A stretch of DNA of 64,000 nt from Corynebacterium sp. (GCF_022712275.1 NZ_JALAGU010000008.1:29920-93919); one strand, 5' to 3'. Positions 31,878 to 40,977 are shown, counted from the stretch's first letter. The notes: generated by a model not told the origin, from the letters alone. A program made the numbers and translations.

Positions 31878-32750
31878 TCAGCGCCGCTGACACTCCGGGC
31901 AGTAGTGCGAGGACCGGTTGGTCCACTGTTCCCGGACAACGGGCGTCCCGCACCGAGGACACGGCTCGCCCTCGCGTCCGTAGACGTTGAGCGACCGGGA
32001 GAAGTACCCGGACGCCCCGTTGACGTTGACGTAGAGGTCATCGAAGGAGGTCCCGCCCGCGGCCAGGGCCCGGGTCATCACCTCAGCGGCGGCGTCCAGC
32101 AGGGCCACGACATCGGCCTGACGCATCGCGGTCGCCTTCTTCCGCGGATGCACCTGTGCCGCCCACAGTGCTTCGTCGGCGTAGATGTTCCCGATTCCGG
32201 AGACCACGGTCTGGTCCAGCAGGACACGCTTGATCTCGGAGCGCTTCTTCCGGATGACGCGGGCGGTGTGCGCGGTATCGAAGGCCGCGTCCAGCGGATC
32301 CACGGCGATATGCGGCACCGGGTCGGTCACCCCCGGGGCGTTGAGCTCCCAGCGGCCGAAGGTCCGCTGGTCGACGAAGCTGAGCTCCAGTTCTCTCCCG
32401 GTGTCTGTGACCAGCAGTGACCGGATCCGCAGATGCGGTGAGGTCACCTGGCCCGGCTCGCCGAGCAGCATCTGCCCGGACATACCGAGGTGGACCAGGA
32501 GGCAACGTCCTGAACCCTGTCCTGCCCCCTCAGCCACACGCGGGTACTCCAGGTCGATCCAGAAGTACTTGCCCCGCCGTCGGAGAGCGGTGATCCTGGC
32601 GTCCTCCAGACCCGCTTCCAGGGCCGCGGCACCGCCGGGCTGGCCACGTACCGCGCGTGGGTGAAGCACTTCGGTGCCGATGATGGTCGCACCGGTGATG
32701 TGCTCGGCCAGACCGCTGCGGACGACCTCGACCTCAGGAAGCTCAGGCAC
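31878..32750 (-). CDS. mutM: Formamidopyrimidine-DNA glycosylase
   Basis: Base-excision-repair enzyme that removes 8-oxoguanine. 290 residues beginning MPELPEVEVV (Pro2/Glu3 catalytic), with Lys of the VLHPRAVRG region, the helix-two-turns-helix GIGNIYADEALWAA, and the C-terminal zinc finger CPRCGTPVVREQ ... CPECQRR. The internal LGMSGQML block is the family signature. It starts 7 nt after the rnc stop, so is in an operon sepIVA/yceD-rnc-mutM, the same order as in mycobacteria (from memory). Confidence 0.97.
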   Translation of the reverse strand: MPELPEVEVVRSGLAEHITGATIIGTEVLHPRAVRGQPGGAAALEAGLEDARITALRRRGKYFWIDLEYPRVAEGAGQGSGRCLLVHLGMSGQMLLGEPGQVTSPHLRIRSLLVTDTGRELELSFVDQRTFGRWELNAPGVTDPVPHIAVDPLDAAFDTAHTARVIRKKRSEIKRVLLDQTVVSGIGNIYADEALWAAQVHPRKKATAMRQADVVALLDAAAEVMTRALAAGGTSFDDLYVNVNGASGYFSRSLNVYGREGEPCPRCGTPVVREQWTNRSSHYCPECQRR

Positions 32751-32757
32751 CGGCGAC

Positions 32758-33501
32758 TCAGCCGTTCAGCCCACTGAGCATGCGGTAGGCTTCACGGGCG
32801 GCATGGTGCTCCGCCTCCTTCTTCGTGTGCCCGGTCCCCGTGCCGCGCACCTCACCGTCAAAGGAGACGGTCGCGCTGAAGGTCTGGTCGTGGTCCGGCC
32901 CCTTGACGTCGGAGGCGTACACCGGGTCCCCGGAGATCCTCAGGTCGGACATCTTCTCCAGCAGCACGGTCTTCCAGTCCATGGTGAGACCGGTGGACGG
33001 GGCGGTGGTGATCTTGCGCTCGAAGATGCGCAGCACCGTGGCACGGGCGACCTCGAAGCCGCACTCCAGGTAGATCGCGCCGAGCATGGCCTCCACCGAG
33101 TCGGCGAGGATGGAGTGCTTGTCGGCACCGCCGGTCATCTCCTCGCCGCGTCCGAGCAGGATATTTGCACCCATGCCCAGCTCCCGGGCCACCTCAGCCA
33201 GGGCGTACATGTTGACCACACCGGCGCGCATCTTGGAGATGTCGGACTCGGAACGGTCCGGGAACTGCCGGTAGAGCTGCTCGGCGACGGAGAGACCGAG
33301 GACGGCGTCCCCGAGAAACTCGAGCCGCTCATTGTTCGGCAGGTTGCCGTTCTCGTTGGCGAAGGAACGGTGCGACAGTGCCAGACGCAGCATCCCGTCG
33401 GACAGTTCCACACCCCACGCCGCAAGCAGCGGGGCATGGTCGGTCTTCGAGAATGCCGCTTCCAGTGCGGCTTCGCCGGTCAGGCGACGCTTACGCGACA
33501 T
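32758..33501 (-). CDS. rnc: Ribonuclease III
   Basis: Double-strand-specific endonuclease that processes 30S rRNA precursor and mRNAs. 247 residues with the RNase III signature NERLEFLGDAVLGL near residue 57, DSVEAMLGAIYLE with the second Asp/Glu pair, and a C-terminal dsRNA-binding domain (DWKTVLLEKMSDLR, GTGHTKKEAEHHAAREA). ATG 33501 overlaps the yceD stop by one base (TGATG). All catalytic acidic residues can be read. Cotranscribed with yceD and mutM. Confidence 0.97.
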   Translation of the reverse strand: MSRKRRLTGEAALEAAFSKTDHAPLLAAWGVELSDGMLRLALSHRSFANENGNLPNNERLEFLGDAVLGLSVAEQLYRQFPDRSESDISKMRAGVVNMYALAEVARELGMGANILLGRGEEMTGGADKHSILADSVEAMLGAIYLECGFEVARATVLRIFERKITTAPSTGLTMDWKTVLLEKMSDLRISGDPVYASDVKGPDHDQTFSATVSFDGEVRGTGTGHTKKEAEHHAAREAYRMLSGLNG

Positions 33502-34097
33502 CAGTTCTTCCCGTCTTCACTGTCGTCGGAGCCTGCCTCGTCGGCGATCTCGTCGAGCTTGCCGGCCAGGCCCGCCCACCGGGTGTCCGGGGCAGCCGCC
33601 TGCTCCTCGGAGATGCCGTCGGGAGCGGGGGTGTCCTCGGCGCACTCGTGACCGTAGTCCTCGCACACCGGGTTGAACGGCAGGTTCAGGCCCACCTCGT
33701 CGAGCACCAGCTGGGTGATGTCGACCATGTCGTCCTGGACGAGCAGCGGCTCGAAATCATCGTCGTCCTCGGTCTCGCCCCCGGCGACACCGTCACGGGT
33801 GATGAAGTCGGCGTTGAGGCCGAAGACGTCGCTGATGTGCACCGACAACGGCTCATCGAGTTCCGCCAGGCAGCGGGAGCACTGGCCGGTGGCCTGGCCG
33901 TGGACGGTGGCGTCCACCAGCAGGGACTCCCCCAGGTTCGACACGTCGGCGTCGACCTCGATCGGCGATCCCTCGGTGACACCGAGCATCTCACCGCCGA
34001 GGCGGACCGGTGCGGGGCCGGTGGTGGTCAGGTGCTGAGGCATTCCGGTGGACCGGAGGACCTCACGGACTTCAAGCTGGAAGGGATTCGTACTCAC
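33501..34097 (-). CDS. YceD/DUF177 family protein
   Basis: Protein of unknown function implicated in 23S rRNA accumulation in other bacteria. 198 residues with the family core: C-x-x-C in ATGQCSRCLAELDEPL near residue 72, and in the C-terminal half LNLPFNPVCEDYGHEC. An acidic, disordered-looking tail (DDSEDGKN) ends the protein. In bacteria yceD often precedes rpmF; here no rpmF is seen and rnc follows with one base of overlap. Start is a GTG at 34097; TAAGAA lies 7 nt upstream, one base off the leaderless -10 pattern. Confidence 0.85.
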   Translation of the reverse strand: MSTNPFQLEVREVLRSTGMPQHLTTTGPAPVRLGGEMLGVTEGSPIEVDADVSNLGESLLVDATVHGQATGQCSRCLAELDEPLSVHISDVFGLNADFITRDGVAGGETEDDDDFEPLLVQDDMVDITQLVLDEVGLNLPFNPVCEDYGHECAEDTPAPDGISEEQAAAPDTRWAGLAGKLDEIADEAGSDDSEDGKN

Positions 34098-34135
34098 CTT
34101 GTCATTCTTACCCTTCTCAGGTCAGGCGGGTCGAA

Positions 34136-34900
34136 TCAGCCGCGCTCGCCCCAGTCGTTGCGGCTCTCGCGCGGTTCACGCCCCTCCCGCTGCTCACGCG
34201 GGTACCGGTTGCCGGAGACACCCGCACCCTTGCGCAGTGCGGAGCGGTCGCGGGACACGGTGCGCAGCGACCCGTTGAGGGACTCCTCGAACTGGGCCAG
34301 CGTGCTGTCGACGTACTGGTCGCACTCGCGGCGCAGCCGGTCGGAGTCGGCGTGTGCGGACTCGATGATGCGGCGGGCCTCTGCCTCGGCCTCGCGGACG
34401 ACCTCGGACTCGCTGACCAGTCGACGCTGCTCGGCGATACCTTCGTTGACCGCCCGGTCGTAGAGATTGTTCCCCTCGTCCACCAGGCGGGTCTTCTCCG
34501 CCTCGGCTCGGGCGGTGGTCTCCTGGTACTCACGGCGGGCGTCCTCCTCCAGGCGCACCGCCTGCGCCTCGGCGTCGGAGACGGTGGCGTTCGCCCGCTC
34601 CTCGGCGTCCGCCAGAGTGTCTTCCGCCTGGTTGCGGGCGTCCGAGAGGATCTGGTCGCGTTCGGCCTCGGCGTCAGAGACGAGGTTGGTCGCCTTCATC
34701 TCCGCCTCGGAGAGGATCGCGTCCTCCCGGTCAAGAACATCCTGGGCATCGTCCAGGTCACCGGGGATGGAGTGCCGGACCATGTCGAGCAGATCGATGG
34801 CACTGGAACGGTTGACCATGCAGTTCCCCGACATGGGGACTCCATAGGCCTGTTCCACCAGTGTCTGCAGATCGTCGAGGCCCTCGAAAGTCTTGTACAT
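34136..34900 (-). CDS. sepIVA: SepIVA/DivIVA-domain septation protein
   Basis: 254 residues from ATG 34900. The N-terminus MYKTFEGLDDLQTLVEQAYG and the VPM-then-RSSAIDLLDMV block resemble actinobacterial SepIVA. The middle is one long coiled coil (about residues 60-205) with 8-10-residue periodic Ala/Glu/Asp repeats. EFEESLNG-like (QFEESLNGSLRTVSRDRSALR) marks the C-terminal conserved segment, followed by a basic disordered tail. In mycobacteria the homologue next to yceD-rnc-mutM is essential for septation. Here the gene order is the same, so a role in cell division or polar growth is inferred. Confidence 0.85.
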   Translation of the reverse strand: MYKTFEGLDDLQTLVEQAYGVPMSGNCMVNRSSAIDLLDMVRHSIPGDLDDAQDVLDREDAILSEAEMKATNLVSDAEAERDQILSDARNQAEDTLADAEERANATVSDAEAQAVRLEEDARREYQETTARAEAEKTRLVDEGNNLYDRAVNEGIAEQRRLVSESEVVREAEAEARRIIESAHADSDRLRRECDQYVDSTLAQFEESLNGSLRTVSRDRSALRKGAGVSGNRYPREQREGREPRESRNDWGERG

Positions 34901-34984
34901 GACAGCCAGCATGCCAGAAACCGGTGAGATGTTACGGATGTGACACGCGGGACCCGGACATCTGGGTGGCCACCGGCCCGGCCG

Positions 34985-35473
34985 CTACCCCCGGTACTTG
35001 GCGAGCACGGCGTCGGCGACATTCTCCGGCAGCAGACCGTTGACGTCACCGCCGTACTTCGCGACCTCCTTGCAGATCGTCGAGGAGACGTAGCCGTACT
35101 CCGGGTCGGTGAGGAGGAAGAACGTCTCCACCCCGGTGAGCCGCTGGTTCATCTGGGCCATCGGCAGCTCGTACTCGTAGTCCAGGGAGCTGCGCAGCCC
35201 CTTCACCAGGGCCGGGATGTCGTGCTCGCTGAGGTAGTCGACCAGCAGACTGTCCCAGGTGTCGATGGTGATCTTCTCCGCCTCCGGCAGACCGGTGGCG
35301 TCCAGTGCCTCCCGGATCAGCGCGATGCGCTCGTCGGCGTCGAAGAGCCCGGACTTGTTCGGGTTGAAGGTCACCAGCACGGTGACCTCGTCGAACATCC
35401 GCGCGGCGCGGGTGAAGATGTTGATGTGACCGTTGGTGACGGGGTCGAAGGACCCGGGGCAGCAGACTCGCAT
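34985..35473 (-). CDS. coaD: Pantetheine-phosphate adenylyltransferase
   Basis: Fourth step of coenzyme A synthesis. 162 residues from ATG 35473, starting MRVCCPGSFDPVTNGHINIF with the nucleotidyltransferase T/HxGH (NGHI) motif, then FNPNKSGLFDADERIALI, LVKGLRSSLDYEYELPMA and a C-terminal YVSSTICKEVAKYGGDV (the usual ISSTxVR). A longer frame to 35539 is discarded because TAAAAT lies exactly 7 nt before this ATG, fitting a leaderless mRNA. Confidence 0.97.
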   Translation of the reverse strand: MRVCCPGSFDPVTNGHINIFTRAARMFDEVTVLVTFNPNKSGLFDADERIALIREALDATGLPEAEKITIDTWDSLLVDYLSEHDIPALVKGLRSSLDYEYELPMAQMNQRLTGVETFFLLTDPEYGYVSSTICKEVAKYGGDVNGLLPENVADAVLAKYRG

Positions 35474-35480
35474 GGCCCGT

Positions 35481-35486
35481 ATTTTA
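35481..35486 (-). promoter_or_regulatory. -10 element TAAAAT, probable leaderless start of coaD
   Basis: TAAAAT, 7 nt, ATG (35473) on the minus strand; the hexamer is one of the best -10 matches in the window. Confidence 0.55.
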
Positions 35487-35681
35487 CGGCCTGCGCCGTC
35501 CACCGTGCTGTCCGAGGTGCCCGCACACCGCCACGACAAGGATGCCGGAGACTACGAGGAGCCCCGGTGAAACGGCCGATGCACTGGCTGACGACGGCCA
35601 CCGACGACGGCCACGGCGAGCACCACGGTCCCCACCACCGAGACCGGGACCGGCCACCCCCGCCGCGCGCCGGTGCGCCAC
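35484..35681 (-). other. Uncertain small ORF in the coaD-rsmD gap
   Basis: The 217-nt gap contains a 65-codon minus-strand ORF with one hydrophobic stretch (GLLVVSGILVVAVCGHL) and an Arg/Gly-rich N-terminus. No family recognised, no Shine-Dalgarno, and its end overlaps the coaD -10 element. Another frame also shows a short hydrophobic stretch, so a frameshifted membrane-protein remnant is possible. Probably not expressed. Confidence 0.15.
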
Positions 35682-35690
35682 TCAGCGCAC

Positions 35691-36263
35691 TCAGTCCTCG
35701 GTCCCCCGCCAGATCGCCATATCCATCCGGGCGATGCCGAAGGTGCGCTTCTTGAGCTTCTGACCGGTGGTCTCGAACCCCTCGGGCCAGTCGACCTCGG
35801 CGGATTCGACGTGCCGCTCGACGACCACCACGGCGTCCTTCGTCAGCAGCGGGATCAGCGCCCGGACCATCTCGTCGACAGCCTCGTCGGCGAGCTCATA
35901 GGGCGGGTCGGCCAGCACCATCGTGTAGTGCTCGCGCGGCGCACCGGCGAGGAAGACCGAAGCCTTCGCCTCGACGACCCGGGTGGCGGGGTGACCGACC
36001 ACGGCGGCATTGGCTCGCGCGGTCTCGCAGGCCCGGTTGTTGTCGTCGACCAGGGTCACTTCCGCTGCACCGCGGGACGCCGCCTCCAGGCCGAGTGCCC
36101 CGGACCCGGCGAAGAGATCGAGGACGACCTCACCGTCGAAACCGAAGCGCACCTGCAGGGAGGAGAAGAGCCCCTCGCGGGCGCGGTCGGAGGTCGGCCG
36201 CGTCCCCTCGGACGGCACCTTGAGCTTCCGGCCGCGGGCATTCCCGGAGATGATGCGGGTCAC
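35691..36263 (-). CDS. rsmD: 16S rRNA (guanine(966)-N2)-methyltransferase
   Basis: SAM-dependent methyltransferase acting on G966 of 16S rRNA. 190 residues, family length. Start GTG 36263 (MTRIISGNARGRKLKVP). Motif I is VLDLFAGSGALGLEAASRG, motif IV is the catalytic ADPPYELAD, and the C-terminal KKRTFGIARM segment closes the fold. The GTG shares GTGA with the stop of the preceding biotinyl-domain gene, so the two are translationally coupled. It is followed by coaD, which has its own promoter. Confidence 0.95.
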   Translation of the reverse strand: MTRIISGNARGRKLKVPSEGTRPTSDRAREGLFSSLQVRFGFDGEVVLDLFAGSGALGLEAASRGAAEVTLVDDNNRACETARANAAVVGHPATRVVEAKASVFLAGAPREHYTMVLADPPYELADEAVDEMVRALIPLLTKDAVVVVERHVESAEVDWPEGFETTGQKLKKRTFGIARMDMAIWRGTED

Positions 36264-36475
36264 TGCAGCGCCTCCAGCGTCAGCAGGAGGTCCCCTCCGT
36301 CGACGGCGGAGAAGTCCTCGACCCCGCCGCGACGTGCGGTGCCCGGACCCGGCGCGACGACATTGGCCTCCACTTTGACGGCCTCGACCACGGCGAGACG
36401 GTCACCGGCGGCGACGGTCTGCCCGTCCTCCACCTCGAACCTGACGTGCCCGGCGAAGGGCGCGAAAATATCCAT
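36260..36475 (-). CDS. Small biotinyl/lipoyl-domain protein
   Basis: 71 residues, a single biotinyl-domain fold: MDIFAPFAGHVRFEVEDGQT, VAAGDRLAVVEAVKVEANVV, then APGPGTARRGGVEDF and VDGGDLLLTLEAL. The biotin-attachment motif in such domains is normally A-M-K-M with the target Lys; here it reads A-V-K-V, keeping the Lys but losing both flanking Met. Such short proteins precede rsmD in other corynebacteria and are often annotated as biotin carboxyl carrier. Biotinylation is uncertain because of the Met substitutions. TACACT lies 7 nt before the ATG. Confidence 0.7.
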   Translation of the reverse strand: MDIFAPFAGHVRFEVEDGQTVAAGDRLAVVEAVKVEANVVAPGPGTARRGGVEDFSAVDGGDLLLTLEALQ

Positions 36476-36482
36476 GCCCCGC

Positions 36483-36488
36483 AGTGTA
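36483..36488 (-). promoter_or_regulatory. -10 element TACACT, probable leaderless start of the biotinyl-domain gene
   Basis: TACACT, 7 nt, ATG (36475) on the minus strand. Confidence 0.45.
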
Positions 36489-36538
36489 GTCGGCGCCCGG
36501 TGGTCGGCATGACGGGGACCGCAGCTCCGCGCTGAAGG

Positions 36539-38776
36539 TCAGCTCCGCTCGATGAACTCCTGGTCGTCATCGGCGATCTCGGCGACCAGTGCCCGGGCCA
36601 GCGCCGTGTCATAGCCGACAAGCTCCCCGGCGTACCGGCGGGCCTCCTCGATCACCGCGGCGTCATCGGCCAGCGACAGCAGGCTCACCCGGCGTGCCCG
36701 CGAGCCGGACTGACTCTCCCCGAGCACGTCACCCTCCGTTCTGGCACGCAGGTCCAGTTCCGCCAGTGCGAAACCGTCGCGGGTCGCGGCGATGGATTCC
36801 AGCCGCCGGGAGGATGCCTCCCCCTCCGGCACGGCCGTACACAGGAAGCACCAGGAGTTGTCGGCGCCACGGCCCACGCGTCCGCGCAGCTGGTGGAGCT
36901 GGGAGACACCGAAGTTCTCCGCGTCGACGACGACCATCACGGTCGCCTCGGGGATGTCGACACCGACCTCGACGACGGTGGTGGCGACGAGTACGTCGAT
37001 CTCACCGGACGCCAGGTCCGCCATGACCTCGGCCTTGTCGTCCATCTTCCCGTGGAGTCGGCCGATCCTCAGACCTGCCAGGACGCCGTTCTCCAGTCGC
37101 GAGGCCACATCGTCGACCCCGCCCTCCCCGTCGATGCGGGGGACGACGATGAAGGCGCGGTGCCCGGAGGCGACCTGTTCCCGGATCACGGCGAAGACCC
37201 GGTCGACCCATCTGCGCTTGTAGGTGGGGACGACGAAGGTGTCGACCTTTCCGCGTCCTGCCGGGGAGCCGGCCAGGGTACAGACCGACAGATCACCGAA
37301 CATGGTCATCGCGACGGTGCGCGGAATCGGAGTCGCGGTCATGACCAGCAGATGCGGGGTGCGCTCGACCGGGGCGTTCTCCCGCAGCCGGTCACGCTGA
37401 CGCACACCGAAGCGGTGCTGCTCATCGACGACGACCATGCCCAGGTCAAAGAAATCGACACTGTCCTGGATGATCGCATGGGTGCCGACGACGATGTCGG
37501 AGGTACCGGCGATGATGTCGAGCAGGGCGGCCTTGCGCTCGGCGGCGGTCATCGACCCGGTGAGCAGGGTGACGGTCACCTGGGGCCCGTCGACCCGCTC
37601 GAGCAGCCCGGTGAGGGTCCCGGCGTGCTGGACGGCGAGCACCTCGGTGGGGGCGAGGAAGGCGCACTGTGCCCCGGAGTCGACGACGCGGAGCATCGCG
37701 AGCAGCGCCACCACCGTCTTGCCGGAACCGACGTCACCCTGCAGCAGCATGCTCATCGGGGTCACGGTGTCGGTGTCTCCGCCCATGGCGTCCCCGATGG
37801 TCGCCAGTGCGTCCTGCTGCGGCGTGGTGAGATCGTAGGGCAGCCGGTCAAGCAGGGTCGTGTAGCGCGAGTCCGGGGAAACGGGGACGACGGGTCGGGC
37901 GTGGCGGGCGGTGGAATCAGCGCGGCGCAGCGCCATGACCAGCTGCAGGCCGAGGGCCTCGTTGAACTTCAGTCGGGTGCGCGCGGCGTCCGGTCCGTCC
38001 TCCGGTGGCCGGTGGACCTGACGCAGTGCGGTGGCGAAATCGAGCACGGGCGCCCCCTCGATCTGCGGCCAGGCCGGCGCGCCCGGCACCCGCGGCAGCA
38101 TCTCGGAGGGTTCACCCATTGCGACGAGGACATGGTCCATCACCGCGGTGACCTCGGCGGTCGAGGTGCCGGGACGCCGCCGGTAGGTCGGCAGCCACGG
38201 GTGCGAGAGCACCTTCTGGGCCGCACGCATGCCGCCGGCGACGTCGACGATGGTGGCCAGCGGGCCAAAGGCCCCGAAGGCCGCCTCGTACTCCTCGTCG
38301 GTCCGTCGGTGTCCGTCGGCGGTCGGGGCCGGGTGCAGGGTGATGTAGGAGGGGTTCTTCAGCTGCCACTGGTCACGCCAGATGCCGAGAGTGCCGGAGA
38401 ACATGAGCTTCGCCCCCGGGGTGACGAAGGGACGGTGCATCCGGACATTTCCGAACAGGGCCGAGGAGAAGACCGTGTCCGCCACCCGGAAGGTGAACTG
38501 GAGGATCTCGCGGGGTCCGCGCCGGCCGCGGTTGTCCTGGACCTGGGCGGTGAGCACCTCGGCGAGGCAGGTGAACCGGTCCCCCTCCTCCGGCATCTCC
38601 CCGGGCACTCCGCCGTGGTCGGTGAAGGCACCGGTGCCGGAACTGTGGACGTAGGCGACCGGAAAGTTCATCAGCGCCTGCCCCATGGTCGCCAGCCCCG
38701 GCTTCCCGGCGAGGTTCCGTGCCCGGTCGGGCGTGATGACCAGGCTCAGCGGCCGGGGGTCATCCCATCCCAACAT
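36539..38776 (-). CDS. recG: ATP-dependent DNA helicase RecG
   Basis: Remodels stalled replication forks and Holliday junctions. 745 residues: N-terminal wedge/OB domain (VADTVFSSALFGN, PGAKLMFSGTLG), then helicase motif I GDVGSGKTVVALLAML, motif II VVVDEQHRFG (DEQH), motif III VMTATPIPRT, motif V/VI GVDIPEATVMVV and QLRGRVGRG. The last part carries DLRARTEGDVLG, the RecG TRG-like end. ATG 38776 directly follows the stop of the DAK2 gene (0 nt spacing), indicating one operon. Confidence 0.97.
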   Translation of the reverse strand: MLGWDDPRPLSLVITPDRARNLAGKPGLATMGQALMNFPVAYVHSSGTGAFTDHGGVPGEMPEEGDRFTCLAEVLTAQVQDNRGRRGPREILQFTFRVADTVFSSALFGNVRMHRPFVTPGAKLMFSGTLGIWRDQWQLKNPSYITLHPAPTADGHRRTDEEYEAAFGAFGPLATIVDVAGGMRAAQKVLSHPWLPTYRRRPGTSTAEVTAVMDHVLVAMGEPSEMLPRVPGAPAWPQIEGAPVLDFATALRQVHRPPEDGPDAARTRLKFNEALGLQLVMALRRADSTARHARPVVPVSPDSRYTTLLDRLPYDLTTPQQDALATIGDAMGGDTDTVTPMSMLLQGDVGSGKTVVALLAMLRVVDSGAQCAFLAPTEVLAVQHAGTLTGLLERVDGPQVTVTLLTGSMTAAERKAALLDIIAGTSDIVVGTHAIIQDSVDFFDLGMVVVDEQHRFGVRQRDRLRENAPVERTPHLLVMTATPIPRTVAMTMFGDLSVCTLAGSPAGRGKVDTFVVPTYKRRWVDRVFAVIREQVASGHRAFIVVPRIDGEGGVDDVASRLENGVLAGLRIGRLHGKMDDKAEVMADLASGEIDVLVATTVVEVGVDIPEATVMVVVDAENFGVSQLHQLRGRVGRGADNSWCFLCTAVPEGEASSRRLESIAATRDGFALAELDLRARTEGDVLGESQSGSRARRVSLLSLADDAAVIEEARRYAGELVGYDTALARALVAEIADDDQEFIERS

Positions 38777-40276
38777 CTACTCCACCCCCACCTGCGCGGT
38801 CACCTGCAGTCCGGGGACATGGACGGCGTGGAACTCGGCATCCGGGTGGGACGCCGCGATCTGCGCCTCGGCCTGCGCCATCCCGTCGGCGCCGAGTGCG
38901 TCGCCGTAGAGGATTGTGACCAGTTCCCCACCGTCGGCGAGGAGTTCTGCGACCACCTCGGTGACGAGGTCCTCCCCGGTGACGTCGGCCCAGCGTTGGC
39001 CGTGGACGGCGTCCGCCATGTCCTCGGCGTTGTCCTCGAGGTCCGAGGTGGGGCTGTAGACGGCGAGTGCGGCCAGCCCGCCGACGACACTGCCGGTATC
39101 CACCACGGTCACCGATGCGCCGGTGTCGTCGAGGACCGCGAAGAGGCCGGTGGTGTCCTGACCGTTGGTCAGGACGATGACCGGCCCGGCGACTGCGGCG
39201 ACGGCGGCGGCGAGGGCGGCGGGACTGTCACCGACAGCAGCACCGGCGGAGCGGAAGAGGGCGGCCAGGCCGTCACCGGCCGCGTCGCCGCCGCCCGGCA
39301 CCAGGGCGATGACCGGGGACGCCGGGGACGTGGACCTGGGCTCAGCCACCTCGGGCAGGACCTCGATACGTAGGTCATGGACGTCACCGAGGGCGAAGAT
39401 CTGCTCGATGAGCTCACCTGACCTGGTGGTGTGGACGTGCGCGTGGTGGTCGGGGTCGTCGCCGGCACCGTCACTGACGACGACGACACTGTCGCCGAGC
39501 CGCTCCAGCAGGGCCCGCAGCTCCCCGGTGTCGCCGTGGAAGCCGAAGACGAGTTCGAGGTGCGGGTCGGCGCCGCTGCCGTGGGAATCCACTGTGTCTC
39601 CGGCGTCACCGGCCACCGCAGCGTCCGGGTCCGCCTGCAGTGCATCGACCAGTGCCTGGAGGATGACGACGAGTCCGCGTCCTCCGGCGTCGACCACACC
39701 GGCGTCGCTGAGGGCGGCGAGCTGTCCGGTGGTCTGCTCCAGGGCGCTGACCGCGGCGTCGCGGGCTGCGGTGACGACGTCGCTGAGGGACGCCCCGTCA
39801 GTGGCCTCTGCGTCCCGGGCCCCCTCGGCGGCGGCGCGCAGCACCGTGACAATGGTTCCCTCCACCGGGTCCGACAGGGCGTCGAGCACCAGCGCCCTGG
39901 CGCGGGCGAGCATGGCAGGCACCGCGCGGGCGGAGAGCTCACCGGTGGCGGACAGTGCGGCGGTGTCCGCGACAGCGCGGAGAATCTGGCTGAGCACCAT
40001 GCCGGAGTTGCCGCGGGCACCGGCGACCGCACCTGAAGCCAGGGCGGCGGCGACCTCCACCGCACCGTGGACCCCGCTCTCCGCCCGGACCTCCCGCAAC
40101 CGGGCGACCGCGGACTCCATCGTCGCGGCCATGTTCGTACCGGTGTCCGAGTCCGGGATCGGGAAGACGTTGAGCTGGTTGATCTCGGCACGGTGGCGGC
40201 GCAGCCCCTCCAGGGAGGCGGTCGCCCACGCGTCGAGGTAGTCACCCGTGAGGGTGTCGGGGGTGTGGCCGGTCAC
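38777..40276 (-). CDS. DAK2-domain (FakA-like) protein
   Basis: Homologue of the FakA kinase component that phosphorylates fatty acids bound to a DegV partner. 499 residues from GTG 40276, with LNVFPIPDSDTGTNM (Dak nucleotide site), LARGARGNSG-type (VAGARGNSGMVLSQIL) and ALSDAGVVDAGGRGLV motifs in the N-terminal half and an FakA middle/C-terminal part with VVVVSDGAGDDPDHHAHVH and VALVPGGGDAAGD. The N-terminal extension to 40420 overlaps ung and is discarded; GTG shares GTGA with the ung stop. No degV-type FakB in the window. recG follows immediately. In actinobacteria these genes are conserved beside recG. Confidence 0.9.
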   Translation of the reverse strand: MTGHTPDTLTGDYLDAWATASLEGLRRHRAEINQLNVFPIPDSDTGTNMAATMESAVARLREVRAESGVHGAVEVAAALASGAVAGARGNSGMVLSQILRAVADTAALSATGELSARAVPAMLARARALVLDALSDPVEGTIVTVLRAAAEGARDAEATDGASLSDVVTAARDAAVSALEQTTGQLAALSDAGVVDAGGRGLVVILQALVDALQADPDAAVAGDAGDTVDSHGSGADPHLELVFGFHGDTGELRALLERLGDSVVVVSDGAGDDPDHHAHVHTTRSGELIEQIFALGDVHDLRIEVLPEVAEPRSTSPASPVIALVPGGGDAAGDGLAALFRSAGAAVGDSPAALAAAVAAVAGPVIVLTNGQDTTGLFAVLDDTGASVTVVDTGSVVGGLAALAVYSPTSDLEDNAEDMADAVHGQRWADVTGEDLVTEVVAELLADGGELVTILYGDALGADGMAQAEAQIAASHPDAEFHAVHVPGLQVTAQVGVE

Positions 40277-40977
40277 TGTGCGACCTCCTGGTCGGCCAGG
40301 GACCAGTCGACCGGGGCGGCACCCTGGGCGGCGAGGATCTCGTTGACACGGCTGAACGGGCGGGAACCGAAGAAGCCACGGTAGGCCGACAGTGGCGAGG
40401 GGTGCGCGGACATCACGCACCTGTCCTCACCGACCAGTCCGGCGACCGACTGGGCCTGGCGTCCCCACAGGACCGCGGCGAGCGGCCGGGTCGCCAGGTG
40501 GGAGACCACCGCACCGGTGATTTCCTCCCAACCGGTGCCCCGGTCGCTGCCGGCGGTTCCGGCCTGCACGGTGAGCACCCGGTTGAGCAGCATGACGCCG
40601 TGGTCGGCCCACGGGGTCAGGTCCGCGGACTCCGGCTGCGGCAGTCCGAGGTCGGACTCGTACTCGGTGTAGATGTTGCGCAGCGACTTCGGCAGCGGCC
40701 GGGTCGTGGCGGCCGAGGAGAATGCCAGGCCGACGGAGTGTCCGGGCGTCGGGTACGGGTCCTGGCCGAGAATGAGGACGCGGGTCTCGTCGGTGGGCCT
40801 GGCGAGGGCACGGAAGATGTTCTCCGGGGCGGGCAGCAGCTGCTCGCCGGCGGTGATGCGGGCGGCGGTGCGCCCGGCGGCGGCGGGCAGGTCCACACCG
40901 GCGGCGTCCAGTTCGGTGCGCCAGGACGGGTGGACGGTCGCCAGGATCGTCCCGGCGACGGCTTCGGTGGTGGTCAC
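40273..40977 (-). CDS. ung: Uracil-DNA glycosylase (family 1)
   Basis: Removes uracil from DNA. 234 residues from GTG 40977, which overlaps the thiL stop by GTGA. Motif A LILGQDPYPTPGHSVGLAFS with the catalytic Asp, LLNRVLTVQAG, and the H-P-S-P-L-S motif in MSAHPSPLSAYRGFF are intact. Alternative upstream GTG 40989 lies inside thiL. Third gene of a coupled thiL-ung-DAK2-recG series. Confidence 0.96.
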   Translation of the reverse strand: MTTTEAVAGTILATVHPSWRTELDAAGVDLPAAAGRTAARITAGEQLLPAPENIFRALARPTDETRVLILGQDPYPTPGHSVGLAFSSAATTRPLPKSLRNIYTEYESDLGLPQPESADLTPWADHGVMLLNRVLTVQAGTAGSDRGTGWEEITGAVVSHLATRPLAAVLWGRQAQSVAGLVGEDRCVMSAHPSPLSAYRGFFGSRPFSRVNEILAAQGAAPVDWSLADQEVAQ

